A stretch of 64,000 nucleotides of DNA from the NCBI GenBank assembly GCA_015272325.1, contig JACYLU010000009.1, positions 1 through 64,000 on the forward strand, given 5' to 3'. The translations under genes and the position numbers were made by a program. The stretch is from Synechococcales cyanobacterium C42_A2020_086. GTDB lineage: Bacteria; Cyanobacteriota; Cyanobacteriia; Elainellales; Elainellaceae. Shown here in pieces: positions 47,512 through 56,959 of this stretch. Position 1 is the stretch's first letter, and every line of letters starts with the position of its first letter. The notes beneath the pieces were generated by a model that was not told where the DNA came from, did no database searches, and worked only from the letters and a program-made list of their open reading frames with translations.

Positions 47512-47706
47512 GTGACTCCCAAAAGTGGTGTGTTTCTGGCTGGTTCGTGCGTTGCCGCAATCGCGGCGGTCGGTTCGATTTTTGAATTAAGTTCCGGTAA
47601 TCCCCAGCTAGGTAGTTTGACCACGACGATTATTCTGATTTTGACCATCCCTCTGACTGGACTTCTCTTCTATGCAGCCGTTATGGATGCGAGAGCCAAT
47701 CAGTAA
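47512..47706 (+). CDS. Small two-helix membrane protein of unknown function
   Basis: A 64-aa protein starting with GTG at 47512. It has two hydrophobic segments (VFLAGSCVAAIAAVGSIF and LTTTIILILTIPLTGLLFYA) joined by ELSSGNPQLGS, with a short charged end (MDARANQ). The composition and tidy two-helix plan suggest a real gene, and I have the impression of similar small proteins in other cyanobacteria. No function can be given. It lies between the def terminator and the FHA-PrsW gene on the same strand. Confidence 0.6.
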   Translation: MTPKSGVFLAGSCVAAIAAVGSIFELSSGNPQLGSLTTTIILILTIPLTGLLFYAAVMDARANQ

Positions 47707-47743
47707 TAGTCAGTAATCTTTTTCTCTTGCGGCATCCCCACTG

Positions 47744-49138
47744 ATGACCGGTTCATCTTCATATCCCGCACTGCTTCGACGGATCACTTCTCCTAATCAA
47801 GCTGATCCAGGTCCTGCCACCTATCCCCTGACCGCCGCTACTACCCTCTTGATTGGACGCGATCCGCGCTGTCAAATTGTCTTGGATTCGCAGCAGCACG
47901 GGGCCGTCTCGCGGCAGCACGTCAGAATTTCTCCTTCGCCTATGTCGCCGTCGGGCTGGGAGGTGTGCGACCTCAATAGCGCCAATGGGACCTATGTCAA
48001 CGGGCAGCGATTGCAGGGTTGTGTCCCTCTGCGGTCCGGAGATGCCATTACTTTGTCTCAGAATGGACCGCAGTTCGTCTTTGAGCTGCGGGCACTCAGC
48101 CCCGTTCCCAACTTTCCAGCACCCCCCCCCTCTACAGAACCTGATCCGCCGCCCGCCATTGCCGCGTCTACCCGTCCGCCGCGTGTGACCCCAGCCTCGC
48201 CACCGCCACCCGACGGGGTCACGCTGAGTCAGCTATTTCCGATTCTGTCCACTGGTCGAGACCTCACCCGCAAAGCCTATCTAGTGCCGGGGATTTTTAC
48301 GGTGTCTTTTGTGGTGCTGATGTTTTTCTCGATCGGCAACCCGATTCTCTTCAACCTGCTGCTAGCGTTCTATATTGCCGGCATAGCCTTCTACTTTGTC
48401 TATCAGCTCTGTGGCAAACCGAAACCCTGGTGGCTATTGGTCTGCTCTGCGCTGCTGACGATGGTGCTGCTGATCAGTCCGGTGCTGCTGATCTTTCTGT
48501 TCGTATTTCGCGGCATTTTGCCAGGCAATATCCCGGACGATAATTCAGCCGGGCTACTGCGAACCTTTGTGCAGATGTTTTTTGGCGCGGGGTTGATGGA
48601 GGAGTTGCTGAAGGCAATTCCGGTGTTGTTAGCCTACTGGATCGGTGCACGACTGCGCTCACCGCATCGAGAGCGGATTGGCGTTTGGGAACCGCTAGAT
48701 GGTATTTTGCTGGGCACCGCCTCTGCGGTTGGATTTACCCTCCTGGAAACCTTGGGGCAGTATGTTCCGGGTGTGGTGAATGATGTGACGCTTCAGGCTG
48801 GGACAGAAAGTTTGGGGCAGCTTGTGGGGCTACAGCTGCTAATTCCCCGAATTCTGGGTTCCATTTCAGGGCATATGGCCTATAGCGGTTACTTTGGCTA
48901 TTTCATCGGCCTGAGTGTATTGAAGCCTGCCCGACGCTGGCGAATCCTCACGGTGGGCTATCTGACGGCTTCCCTACTGCACGCGCTTTGGAACACAACG
49001 GGGCTACTGAATCTTGGTGTAACGGCCGTAGTTGGGGTAGTTTCCTATGCTTTCTTAACGGCGGCTATTCTCCAGGCCAGAAAACTATCGCCCACCCGCG
49101 ATCAGAACTTTGCCACTCGGTTTACTCGACTTCCCTAA
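47744..49138 (+). CDS. FHA domain fused to PrsW-type intramembrane protease
   Basis: A 464-aa protein. Residues about 25-115 are an FHA phosphothreonine-binding domain (LLIGRDPRCQIVLDSQ, VSRQHVRISPS, DLNSANGTYVNGQRL). A Pro-rich linker runs to about 160. The rest is a multi-pass PrsW-like domain, with FFGAGLMEELLKAIPVL carrying the E-E-x-x-K-A motif, a later Glu in FTLLETLGQYV, and His residues in ISGHMAYSGYFGY and LLHALWNT. PrsW proteases act in membranes, as in regulated sigma-factor release. The FHA domain suggests recruitment by a phosphorylated protein. No RsiW-like substrate is adjacent. Confidence 0.82.
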   Translation: MTGSSSYPALLRRITSPNQADPGPATYPLTAATTLLIGRDPRCQIVLDSQQHGAVSRQHVRISPSPMSPSGWEVCDLNSANGTYVNGQRLQGCVPLRSGDAITLSQNGPQFVFELRALSPVPNFPAPPPSTEPDPPPAIAASTRPPRVTPASPPPPDGVTLSQLFPILSTGRDLTRKAYLVPGIFTVSFVVLMFFSIGNPILFNLLLAFYIAGIAFYFVYQLCGKPKPWWLLVCSALLTMVLLISPVLLIFLFVFRGILPGNIPDDNSAGLLRTFVQMFFGAGLMEELLKAIPVLLAYWIGARLRSPHRERIGVWEPLDGILLGTASAVGFTLLETLGQYVPGVVNDVTLQAGTESLGQLVGLQLLIPRILGSISGHMAYSGYFGYFIGLSVLKPARRWRILTVGYLTASLLHALWNTTGLLNLGVTAVVGVVSYAFLTAAILQARKLSPTRDQNFATRFTRLP

Positions 49139-49170
49139 GAGGTCAAATCCGGTGTAAGTTCCAATGGGTT

Positions 49171-49809
49171 CTAGTGGTGATGATCGGGTGCTGGCATTTG
49201 GGCAATGGCATAGCGAGCAATGGCTAGACTGAGACGAGCTTGCTCAACGCCCGATAGCTCGGTCCACGCTGCACAGCGCATCGAGCGTAGAGCTGCTTCT
49301 AGCGTTTCCGTTTCGCTGCCGCGCATAGCATAGGCAAACGGACGTGCCAGAACTAACAAATCTGCCTCCGACCACGTGGGTAGACAGTCGCGAACGCACT
49401 GCACCATCTGCTCGGCCAGGGAGGCACGACTCATCATAGCGGCTTGGGCGCGCTGTACAATGCTTTCGAGCAGCGATTGAGGGACTTGGGCCGCAAACTG
49501 TTGCAGCAGTGTCGTACAGGCTGCGCTCACAACCGTTTCAGCAGACGGTGCTGCAGGTTGCACGCTCGCCCAAACCTGATCCAGTTGGTTAGCGAGACGT
49601 CGCCCCTGCTCAGCTAGCTCTTCTGCCGTCCAGCCCGCCGTCATCACTTCCTGTTCTAGAGCAGCAAAGTAAGCCTCCGTCTCCACCGGATTCCCTACCG
49701 GATTCCAAGGATAGGCAACAGCATCCTCTTGCAGCATCAGCTGCAGTAGCTCTAGTTCTGCCTGAGCTTGAAAGGGAGAAATGGAGGGACGGGTCGGATC
49801 ATGGGTCAT
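49171..49809 (-). CDS. Conserved helical protein of unknown function
   Basis: A 212-aa acidic, largely helical protein (AQAELELLQLMLQED; WTAEELAEQGRRLANQLDQVW; ARLSLAIARYAIAQMP) ending in a His-rich tail (PDHHH). ATG 49809 is chosen because AGGAG stands 7-8 nt upstream; the frame extends to 49860 without support. I do not recognise a family with a function. It shares strand and neighbourhood with the CHAT-FHA and PP2C genes, with 266 bp to the next. Confidence 0.6.
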   Translation of the reverse strand: MTHDPTRPSISPFQAQAELELLQLMLQEDAVAYPWNPVGNPVETEAYFAALEQEVMTAGWTAEELAEQGRRLANQLDQVWASVQPAAPSAETVVSAACTTLLQQFAAQVPQSLLESIVQRAQAAMMSRASLAEQMVQCVRDCLPTWSEADLLVLARPFAYAMRGSETETLEAALRSMRCAAWTELSGVEQARLSLAIARYAIAQMPAPDHHH

Positions 49810-50075
49810 GGATTTACTCCTAAAGCTACGCTGATACACAGGTTGTGGATTGCTTGACATGAGTCACTACAGTCATAAACGGGCACGTTCCGTAAGCGAA
49901 GTCAGATTAGAGTCAGATTAAAGTCAGGTTTTACCGTCAAACGTTGCAATCGGCAGTCCAGGCTGTGGTCTAGTCTACCTAGGTTGTCGTTGTTCCCAGA
50001 GATCCAGCAAGACTGCTCCTTTCTGGAGGGTTGGATCTTGCCTAGTCTTGATCAGTTAGGTGCTCTAGTTAGGTG

Positions 50076-51737
50076 CTAGTTAGACGGACCCTCAATAATG
50101 AATTCCAGCGCCTGCCCTCTTAAATTGCCAAACTTAAGTTGAGTCCGAGATCGCAGCGGTACCTCTTGATGGTGAACCAGCAGCCAACCGTCCGGTCCCG
50201 AGACGTAGGTGCCCCAGCGGGAACGGTCGCGCAGCATGTAGCTAGGTTCAGCCCCTTCCTTTGCGACTGTATCTCGATAGAGAATTTCGGCATGTTCGCG
50301 CGACACTTCCGGCTGCTGTAGCACCACATCGTTGCTTTCGCCGCGCCCCACCCGCATGATGCCACCGCGCAACGACCAGACCCGAGAAGGCGTCGTGACT
50401 AGCCGCAGATAGGCCTGGGGTGCTCGTCGTCCAAACCAGCTGTTCGATTGATCGGGGATTTCTGTGGAGCCTTCTGTGGAGGGGCGGATCAGCTCACCAT
50501 TGAACTCGGGATGCATGTAGAGCACGGGCAGCGTCCAGGCAGGTTGATTGAAGCGATACAATGTCAACAAATGCTGACGTGCAATGGCAACGGCTTCATC
50601 GATAGATGCTCGCCGCGCTAACTGCTGAGTAAATACCTGAATAAAGCTGAGTGCTTCTTGGTCTGTGATCGAGTCGCGCATGCCCAATACTGCCGGCACA
50701 CCATGGTGAATCAGCACTTCTGCCAAACTGCTGCGCGGGATCGTCTGCCCATCGCGCTGATCGGGCTGGGCCCCCCAGCAGGCATTGAAAACTGCCAGCT
50801 TGACCTGACAACGCACCAACACCTGCGCCAGTTCAGTTCCATTGATTTCAGCGTCTGCCCGCAAAAAGAGCTGCCCGCCATCGGGGGCTGGCGATCCGTG
50901 CCCGGAGTAGAACAACACGTTGTAGGCTCCCGTCTCTAGGTAGCTGATTAGCTCTGACGGGCTGGGTTCAAGCAACGTAGTCACTTGACAGCGAACCGGA
51001 GAAGACAAGGAGTAGCTTGTAGGGTCGGTTTCGCCAGCACTCTCTAGCAGCCGCGACAGGGATTCAGCCTCTTGCTCGAGTGCTAGCCGTTGGGAGTTGC
51101 CCACGAGTGGGGTGGAGCGAGCGGTGCTGCCTTCTGAGTCATGCCCCAACACCAGCAAGATGCTAAGCGATTGAGTAGAGCGCTGGGGCGGCAGCGGATC
51201 GACATCACTAGTTGTGCGGCTGAACAGAATTTGCTGTTGATTGCTCAGCGAAATGGCTGGTCGTCCGGGCTGCGGCTGCATAATTTCCCAGGGCAGGGTA
51301 ATGAGATTGGGATCGCGAATTTCCAGCCGGAGCCGCAGCGGTCGATTCTGCCCGCGTGCCATACCCTGACTATGGTTGAAACTATTTTGAATCGGTCCGT
51401 CAAACAGCCATTCCCAGAGACTGACGCCGAGCCTCTGCATGATTCGCTCGGTATAGCTAACGGGTTGAGCCGGGTTGGGGGTCGCGGTGTCGGGATTAGC
51501 GGCGGGCGAAATCAAAGAATCGAACACGGACGATACATAGGGGACAGGCGGCAACCCCCGCAGCGGGAAAAAGCTTTGCCACGCTTGCCAATGCTCGTCT
51601 AACGCCTGAGTCCACTTTCGGACATGATGCACCCGCCCTCCCGGATACGGAGCTTGCCACACCCAAATTGCGTAGTGCTGCGGTCCAACATCCGTTAGCG
51701 GCTCAATCACCAAACTCAGGCAAGGAATATCAGACAT
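50076..51737 (-). CDS. CHAT domain (caspase-like) protease with C-terminal FHA domain
   Basis: A 553-aa protein. The middle (about 205-420) is a CHAT domain of clan CD, with the catalytic His in LFYSGHGSPAPDGG and Cys in VFNACWGAQ, so both dyad residues are intact. The C-terminal 110 residues are an FHA domain (MRVGRGESNDVVLQQPEVSR, REHAEI, DRSRWGTYVSG). The N-terminal 200 residues contain a beta-rich segment leading to ITLPWEIMQPQ. The start MSDIPCLSLVIEP at 51737 is preferred; GTG 51764 is possible. A PP2C gene follows upstream on the same strand. A phospho-dependent protease is a reasonable inference. Confidence 0.83.
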   Translation of the reverse strand: MSDIPCLSLVIEPLTDVGPQHYAIWVWQAPYPGGRVHHVRKWTQALDEHWQAWQSFFPLRGLPPVPYVSSVFDSLISPAANPDTATPNPAQPVSYTERIMQRLGVSLWEWLFDGPIQNSFNHSQGMARGQNRPLRLRLEIRDPNLITLPWEIMQPQPGRPAISLSNQQQILFSRTTSDVDPLPPQRSTQSLSILLVLGHDSEGSTARSTPLVGNSQRLALEQEAESLSRLLESAGETDPTSYSLSSPVRCQVTTLLEPSPSELISYLETGAYNVLFYSGHGSPAPDGGQLFLRADAEINGTELAQVLVRCQVKLAVFNACWGAQPDQRDGQTIPRSSLAEVLIHHGVPAVLGMRDSITDQEALSFIQVFTQQLARRASIDEAVAIARQHLLTLYRFNQPAWTLPVLYMHPEFNGELIRPSTEGSTEIPDQSNSWFGRRAPQAYLRLVTTPSRVWSLRGGIMRVGRGESNDVVLQQPEVSREHAEILYRDTVAKEGAEPSYMLRDRSRWGTYVSGPDGWLLVHHQEVPLRSRTQLKFGNLRGQALEFIIEGPSN

Positions 51738-51907
51738 TAGCGGGGAACTATCAACCAAAAGCACATAAAACTGCGGATTGCAAAACCCGAACTGATGACT
51801 TGCCGAATATCCACCCTTAACAGTCTATCTGGTCTATCGCGAGAGTGAGCGCTCAGCCTCCGCCTTTCTCAAATTCAGAAGTTCGCAGCGAACTGCTTTA
51901 CCTAAAT

Positions 51908-54346
51908 TTAGGGCGGCGGGGTCGGTGATGGCACAGGTCCTTCAATCGTTGGCAGCGGTACAGACTGCACGCATTCAGAAATCTGCTCGACCGACAGATC
52001 GGGACGCACCGTGATTCGAGGCAGCAGTGTGGCTTCGGCGATCCAGCCGTTGTCACCGGGTTGCACCAAGGCAGGGCGTTGCGGGTTGACGGGCAGTGCC
52101 GGAGCAGCGACATCAGCTTCAGCAGGAGTCGGTCTGGCTTCCGGACTATCGCCAGCAGGGGTGGAGCAGACTCGCACATTCAGCCAGAGCTGCCGCTGGG
52201 AATCTTCCTGCCGTTTCAAGATGCCGAGCAAGGTACCCTGCGGAATGACTCCTAGAGACTCAATCGCAGGGGAGGGAGCGCCTTCAGGGGTTGCACCCGC
52301 AGGAGCGGGCAAAAGCCGAAGAGGCTGTGAATTGCCATCTAAAGGAGATTGAGTCAGTTGCACCACGGTTCCAACGGCGAGTGCTTCGGCTAGGGGCGCT
52401 GGCGTGCTTGTCGTAGGAGGACTCGCTCCTATCTCCGGCTCTAGCTGAGGAATAGGTGAGGTGGCGCGACGATCGATAGACGACGGCAGCAAAAGCGCCA
52501 GTAACAGCCCACCCATCCCTAAGAGCACCCCAATTCCCAGCAAGAGCGGCAGGATCCCTGCTTTAGCAGGCTGGGGGCGAACCACCCGAGGTTTGATCGG
52601 GTCCGCTGGAGCGGTTGCCAGTCTCGTCTGGGCCGTATCTGTCGCAGCTGGGGAAGCTGGGGCCCCCAGAGTTAGGGTGGGCTGCAGGGTGCTAGGTAGC
52701 TGGAGCGGCGGCAATTCCGACAGCGTGGGAGGTGAGGGTTGCTGCGCCGGGATCCGGTAGTGAATCAGCCCCACCGTGACATTGTCGTAGCCGTTGCGCT
52801 GGTTGCCAATGTCCACCAAACGACGGCTGGCAGTAGCCAGATCAACGCTGCCATCGAGGATAGGCAATAACTCACTTTCCCAGACTTCCTCTACCCGGTC
52901 ATTATCGCTCAAGCCATCCGAGCAGAGCAGAAAGACGCAGTCTTCGTCTGGGATTAGCCGCTGCACCGTGGGGTAAAGCGACGACGAGCCACCCATACCG
53001 AGAGCTTGCACCAGGGAACCAGCGCTCGGCTGCTGCAGCGCTTGGCGATAGAAACTGTAGCCTAGCCGCACTTCTCGTGAGGCAACGTCGTCATCCAGGG
53101 TGATTTGATGGCAGCCGCGTCGGGTAATCCAGTAGGCGCGACTATCACCCACATGCATAATATACAGCTCATGACCCCGTGCCAAGCCCATCACCAAGGT
53201 GGTGCCCATGCGCTGCCGGTCGTAGCGCTGCTCCTGATCATTCCGCTGGCTAATCTGGTCATTGGCGACTGCAATCGCTTTTTCCAGCTCTACCGTCAAC
53301 GTGGTGGGATCCAAGTGCGGCAGCGGCAGCGCTTTCACGTGCTGTTCGAGCGATTCAATGGCTAGATGCGAGGCAACATCACCTCCCTGATGCCCACCAA
53401 TGCCATCACAGACAATCAGCAAAACTGGCTCTGCTGATTCGAATCGCTGTACGGTGCCGCTTGCTGGATAGCACGCATCTTCATTGCGCTGTCGAGTTGG
53501 ACCTTGATCGGTGAGCGTGGCGATTTGAATCTGCCGAGTCTGGGTTTGCCCGACCTGAGCTAACGCCGCATCTAAATAGTGAGTCAGCAGCTCGGCGTTG
53601 CGGATCTGTTTATTGATCAGCCCTTGGCAAAGGTGCTGCAGAAATCCGCGAATTTTCGGACTTGCCGTGGCAACCCAGCCCGACCAAAGTTGCCCTAGGT
53701 CCACCAAAGTAGGAGGATCGCGTCGATCAGCATCAAACTGCAGCTCCAGCAGCCGCACCAACCCTCCCTCCACCCGCAGCAGGTCAGGCTCGAATAGGCT
53801 AGCGGCCACCTGCTCACTGCTCAGCGGATGCCACAGATTTGCCAGCTGCCACAGCCAGTTCAACTGCCGCAACGGGCTAGCTTGGGGCCAGGCATCTAGC
53901 AGAGCAGGAAACAACCGCACATCCCCAGAGCGAGTGGACGCGACTGGATCGGCAGTGGTTTTGGAGCTGCTCGCAGGACCCGTCACATAGAGCGGGGCTT
54001 GCTCCAGCAAAATCAAGGGCGCGGCTGAGGCAGACGCAATCCAATCGTAAACCTGAGGGACATGAGGCCGAAGCGGAGCTAGCCGCAGATAGGGCAAAAA
54101 CCGCTCAGGCACCTCCGCAAAATTGCTCGACAGCAGCCCCGGATGAGTATCCAGGAAAATTCGCTCGCGCTTGCACAGGTAGCGATCGACCAACAACTCG
54201 CCCGGTTGGCAGCTGACTCCTCCCAGTGCCCACAAATAGCGGTGAGGCAGCAGCGTTTGACATTTCTGGCAAAATTGATGATCTTCAGGATTTGGAGTTT
54301 GACAGGCAGGGTTGGGGCAGTAGAGCATTACCTTGGCGATGGGCAT
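51908..54346 (-). CDS. PP2C-type protein phosphatase with zinc ribbon, TM helix and C-terminal domain
   Basis: An 812-aa protein. The start carries a zinc ribbon (YCPNPACQTPN, FCQKCQTLL). A region of about 200 residues (LLVDRYLCKRERIFL, VPERFLPYLRL, PHVPQVYDWI) follows, resembling the start of a kinase-like fold without its catalytic motifs. The PP2C domain (about 275-520) has TDQGPTRQRNEDA, LLIVCDGIGGHQGGDVAS, HVGDSRAYWI and LLCSDGLSDND with metal Asp residues intact. A Pro-rich linker, one membrane helix (ILPLLLGIGVLLGMGGLLLA) and an SH3-like extracytoplasmic tail end it. It removes phosphate from Ser/Thr; the natural partners are the FHA proteins nearby. Start could be 54346 or 54328. Confidence 0.85.
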   Translation of the reverse strand: MPIAKVMLYCPNPACQTPNPEDHQFCQKCQTLLPHRYLWALGGVSCQPGELLVDRYLCKRERIFLDTHPGLLSSNFAEVPERFLPYLRLAPLRPHVPQVYDWIASASAAPLILLEQAPLYVTGPASSSKTTADPVASTRSGDVRLFPALLDAWPQASPLRQLNWLWQLANLWHPLSSEQVAASLFEPDLLRVEGGLVRLLELQFDADRRDPPTLVDLGQLWSGWVATASPKIRGFLQHLCQGLINKQIRNAELLTHYLDAALAQVGQTQTRQIQIATLTDQGPTRQRNEDACYPASGTVQRFESAEPVLLIVCDGIGGHQGGDVASHLAIESLEQHVKALPLPHLDPTTLTVELEKAIAVANDQISQRNDQEQRYDRQRMGTTLVMGLARGHELYIMHVGDSRAYWITRRGCHQITLDDDVASREVRLGYSFYRQALQQPSAGSLVQALGMGGSSSLYPTVQRLIPDEDCVFLLCSDGLSDNDRVEEVWESELLPILDGSVDLATASRRLVDIGNQRNGYDNVTVGLIHYRIPAQQPSPPTLSELPPLQLPSTLQPTLTLGAPASPAATDTAQTRLATAPADPIKPRVVRPQPAKAGILPLLLGIGVLLGMGGLLLALLLPSSIDRRATSPIPQLEPEIGASPPTTSTPAPLAEALAVGTVVQLTQSPLDGNSQPLRLLPAPAGATPEGAPSPAIESLGVIPQGTLLGILKRQEDSQRQLWLNVRVCSTPAGDSPEARPTPAEADVAAPALPVNPQRPALVQPGDNGWIAEATLLPRITVRPDLSVEQISECVQSVPLPTIEGPVPSPTPPP

Positions 54347-54555
54347 GATGCCAGGAATACAACGGTCTTACCAGGATATCTTAGACGCCCACTGCCTGCT
54401 TCCGCCTCCGTCAGCTAGATTTCTGCAACAGAACGACACTATCAGCAATGCTGGAACCGGCATTAGAGCCACTCCTAGGCGAACTTGCGTAGACCTGCAG
54501 TGTAGGGTTGCCCCCAACCCGATGCAAACCAATTTGCTGGTTTCAAGCTGCTGAA

Positions 54556-54921
54556 TTATTGAACCGCCAAATGATTGCTCGATTCGCCATCATCCGCCAA
54601 ACGCGGCAAACCTAGGCTGTAATTGCGCACGCGGCTGTTGAGATTGTAGGATATCTGCCCAGACTGCAACAGCGATCGCACAAAATGCTCTAAATCGGAG
54701 CCAATGCGGCGCAGATTATAGTCGGTGAGGTCAGCGCCGGCGTATTCTGCAACGAGCTGATCAAACTTGCGGTACACCTGCTGCAGGGCAGCGTCATTCC
54801 AAATCAGCTCATTGTCTGGGTCAACATCCAACGTCAGCTTATCGGTGCTAGGCACTAGTTCATTGTTCTGAATTTCTCCAGTAAAAATGCGGATATGGCG
54901 CGTGGTGGACTTCAGTAGCAT
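54556..54921 (-). CDS. ndhM: NAD(P)H-quinone oxidoreductase subunit M
   Basis: NdhM is a peripheral subunit of the cyanobacterial and plastid NDH-1 complex, which runs cyclic electron flow and respiration. The 121-aa protein matches the family: LLKSTTRHIRIFTGEIQNNE, LTLDVDPDNELIWNDAALQ, ADLTDYNLRRIGSDLEHFVR and ISYNLNSRVRNYSLGLPR. Its length is typical. It stands alone on the minus strand between the PP2C gene and a divergent DUF4230 gene. Confidence 0.96.
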   Translation of the reverse strand: MLLKSTTRHIRIFTGEIQNNELVPSTDKLTLDVDPDNELIWNDAALQQVYRKFDQLVAEYAGADLTDYNLRRIGSDLEHFVRSLLQSGQISYNLNSRVRNYSLGLPRLADDGESSNHLAVQ

Positions 54922-55220
54922 AGGGTTTGGATGTTAACAGCATCGGTTGACCAGGATATACGGACTATCTTACAGGCAATGCTGAGCGGGTTTACCGCTC
55001 TTCCAGGATTCCTGATTCGATGGGGCGGTGAAGTCAACCACACGGCTAGCTCGATACGCTCAGAAATCAAGAGGTTTCCTGCAATCCTGATTATAATTTC
55101 ACCATTTTTTATCGGGTTTATCAGTAATGTCTACCCCTTCAGACAATTGGCAACCCTTCCCTTACAATGGAGTACTGCTAGCTTGATCGACATCAGGGGG
55201 ACGCGAGAGGCAGCGATCGC

Positions 55221-56102
55221 ATGAGCAGCTACAAAACACGAGACGACTGGAGTTTCCGCAACGGTGGCATTCAAGAGCCCAGTCTTCCATCTTACCCAGG
55301 GCATGTCCAGTTCCTTTGGAAGCAGGTTTCGCGCCTAGCTACAGGGGGCGTCGTTGTGACGCTGCTGCTAGTTGGGGCAGGAATCTGGCGGACCGGCGGC
55401 CAGCTGATGGGCGGACTGCGAGATCTGGTAACTGCTCCGCAGCCTGAGCCAAAAGTGGATGTGCGATCACTGGTCGTGCAGCAGGTGCGCAGCGCCAGCG
55501 AGTTAACCACCGCAGTCTACACGATGGAGTCTGTGGTCCCCGCTAGCCGGGAACGCACCTTGGGCGGCTATGTAATCGGCAAAACCACGCTGCTCTACAT
55601 TGCCCATGCTGAAGTCCGAGCGGGCGTTGATCTCTCGGTACTACAACCCCAAGATGTTCAGGTTAACGGCGACTCGATTGTACTGCGGCTTCCTCCGCCA
55701 CAAATTCTCGACAGCAAAATTGACGTCAACCGCTCGAAGGTCTACGACTATGATCGCGGTTTTCTCGGGTTGGGTCCAGACGTTGCCCCAGAACTGCAAG
55801 AGCTAGCCCAGCGGGAAACCCTGAATAAGATCGTTGAAGCTGCCTGCAGCGATGGCGTGTTGCAAACGGCCAATGACCGCGCCAAGCTCGCGGTAAGCCA
55901 GCTGCTGACGACGGCCGGCTACAGCCAATTCTCGGTTGAAACCCAAACACCGGGAAGCTGCACTGCTCCAGCCAACCCAGCCAATATTCCTGCGGCTCCA
56001 AGCCTGCCTCCAGAAACCACGCCGCCTGCACCTTCATTGTCGCCGAACCCTGCTTCGAAAGCGCCTCCAACGGCACCGCCTACTTTGCCGCCGGTAATTT
56101 AA
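55221..56102 (+). CDS. DUF4230 domain protein, membrane-anchored
   Basis: A 293-aa protein. One hydrophobic segment at about 37-57 (LATGGVVVTLLLVGAGIW) is followed by a DUF4230 domain (VVQQVRSASELTTAVYTMES, YVIGKTTLLYIAHAEVRAGVDLS, VLRLPPPQILDSKID, VYDYDRGFLGLG), and then a Pro/Ala-rich tail from about 250. The domain probably lies outside the cytoplasmic membrane. Function is unknown. The ATG at 55221 is reasonable, but the upstream ORF at 54931-55224 is not. Confidence 0.85.
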   Translation: MSSYKTRDDWSFRNGGIQEPSLPSYPGHVQFLWKQVSRLATGGVVVTLLLVGAGIWRTGGQLMGGLRDLVTAPQPEPKVDVRSLVVQQVRSASELTTAVYTMESVVPASRERTLGGYVIGKTTLLYIAHAEVRAGVDLSVLQPQDVQVNGDSIVLRLPPPQILDSKIDVNRSKVYDYDRGFLGLGPDVAPELQELAQRETLNKIVEAACSDGVLQTANDRAKLAVSQLLTTAGYSQFSVETQTPGSCTAPANPANIPAAPSLPPETTPPAPSLSPNPASKAPPTAPPTLPPVI

Positions 56103-56184
56103 CCGGTAATTTAAGTGGTTTGACAGTGATTTGACTCAACCAGAGTGCTAGCTTGGTAGGCCGGGTCCATCTTCTGCCAACCTC

Positions 56185-56883
56185 TTAAAATTCGATGCCT
56201 GGCTGAGCTTTGACGCCCTGTTCGCGGAAGGGGTGCTTCACCAGCGTCATTTCGGTGACAAGGTCGGCCTGTTCAATCAAAGCAGCGGGTGCCCCTCGGC
56301 CGGTCAGAATCACGTGAGAGTCGGTCGGCTTCTGCTGCAACCCCGATAGTACTTCTTCCACCTTTAGGTAGCCGAGCTTCAGGGCAACATTGACTTCATC
56401 GAGCAGAACCAGCTTGAAGGCAGGGTCGATGATGAAACTCAAGGCTTTTTGCCAGGCTTCCTGCGCTTTCTGAGTGTCGCGCTCCCGGTCTTGGGTTTCC
56501 CAGGTAAAACCTTCGCCCATCGCCAAAAATTCTAGCTGGGGCGGCTGGGTTTCGCTGCCCGTACACCATGGAGCAAAAGCTACCTTCTCTGCCGGCTCCC
56601 AAGCTCCCTTAATGAACTGCACAATCGCCACCCGGTAGCCGTGCCCTAGCGAGCGCAGCACCATCCCTAAGGCGGCGGTAGTTTTGCCCTTGCCATTGCC
56701 CGTGTGGACAATAATCAGCCCTTTCTCTTGGGTTCGCTGAGCCAGACGCTTCTCCTGCACCGCTTTGCGGCGCTCCATCTTGCGACGATACTGCTCGCTG
56801 GTCAATTCGGGGACAGTGGCAGCTTCATCGAGCTGGATGGCTTCCCGGTCAGCCTCGGGGGTCAGGGCAGAGTTCAATTCCAT
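56185..56883 (-). CDS. cobO: Cob(I)yrinic acid a,c-diamide adenosyltransferase
   Basis: CobO/BtuR attaches the adenosyl group to cobalt in corrinoid synthesis. The 232-aa protein has an N-terminal helical extension (about 40 residues) then IVHTGNGKGKTTAALGMVLR with the P-loop, HGYRVAIVQFIKGAW, LVLLDEVNVALKLGYL and VILTGRGAP. It ends with MTLVKHPFREQGVKAQPGIEF, a standard C-terminus. Cyanobacteria make pseudocobalamin, and QueG and others in the window use it. Confidence 0.95.
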   Translation of the reverse strand: MELNSALTPEADREAIQLDEAATVPELTSEQYRRKMERRKAVQEKRLAQRTQEKGLIIVHTGNGKGKTTAALGMVLRSLGHGYRVAIVQFIKGAWEPAEKVAFAPWCTGSETQPPQLEFLAMGEGFTWETQDRERDTQKAQEAWQKALSFIIDPAFKLVLLDEVNVALKLGYLKVEEVLSGLQQKPTDSHVILTGRGAPAALIEQADLVTEMTLVKHPFREQGVKAQPGIEF

Positions 56884-56959
56884 GGATCACATCAGGAAAA
56901 ACGGTTCGCTGAGTGAAGACCAGAGCGATTAGGCTCCACTCAACAGACTCTAGCATACG

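Noticed and set aside
54931-55224. 97-codon plus-strand ORF between ndhM and the DUF4230 gene
   Set aside because: No recognisable family, no ribosome site, and it overlaps the DUF4230 start.
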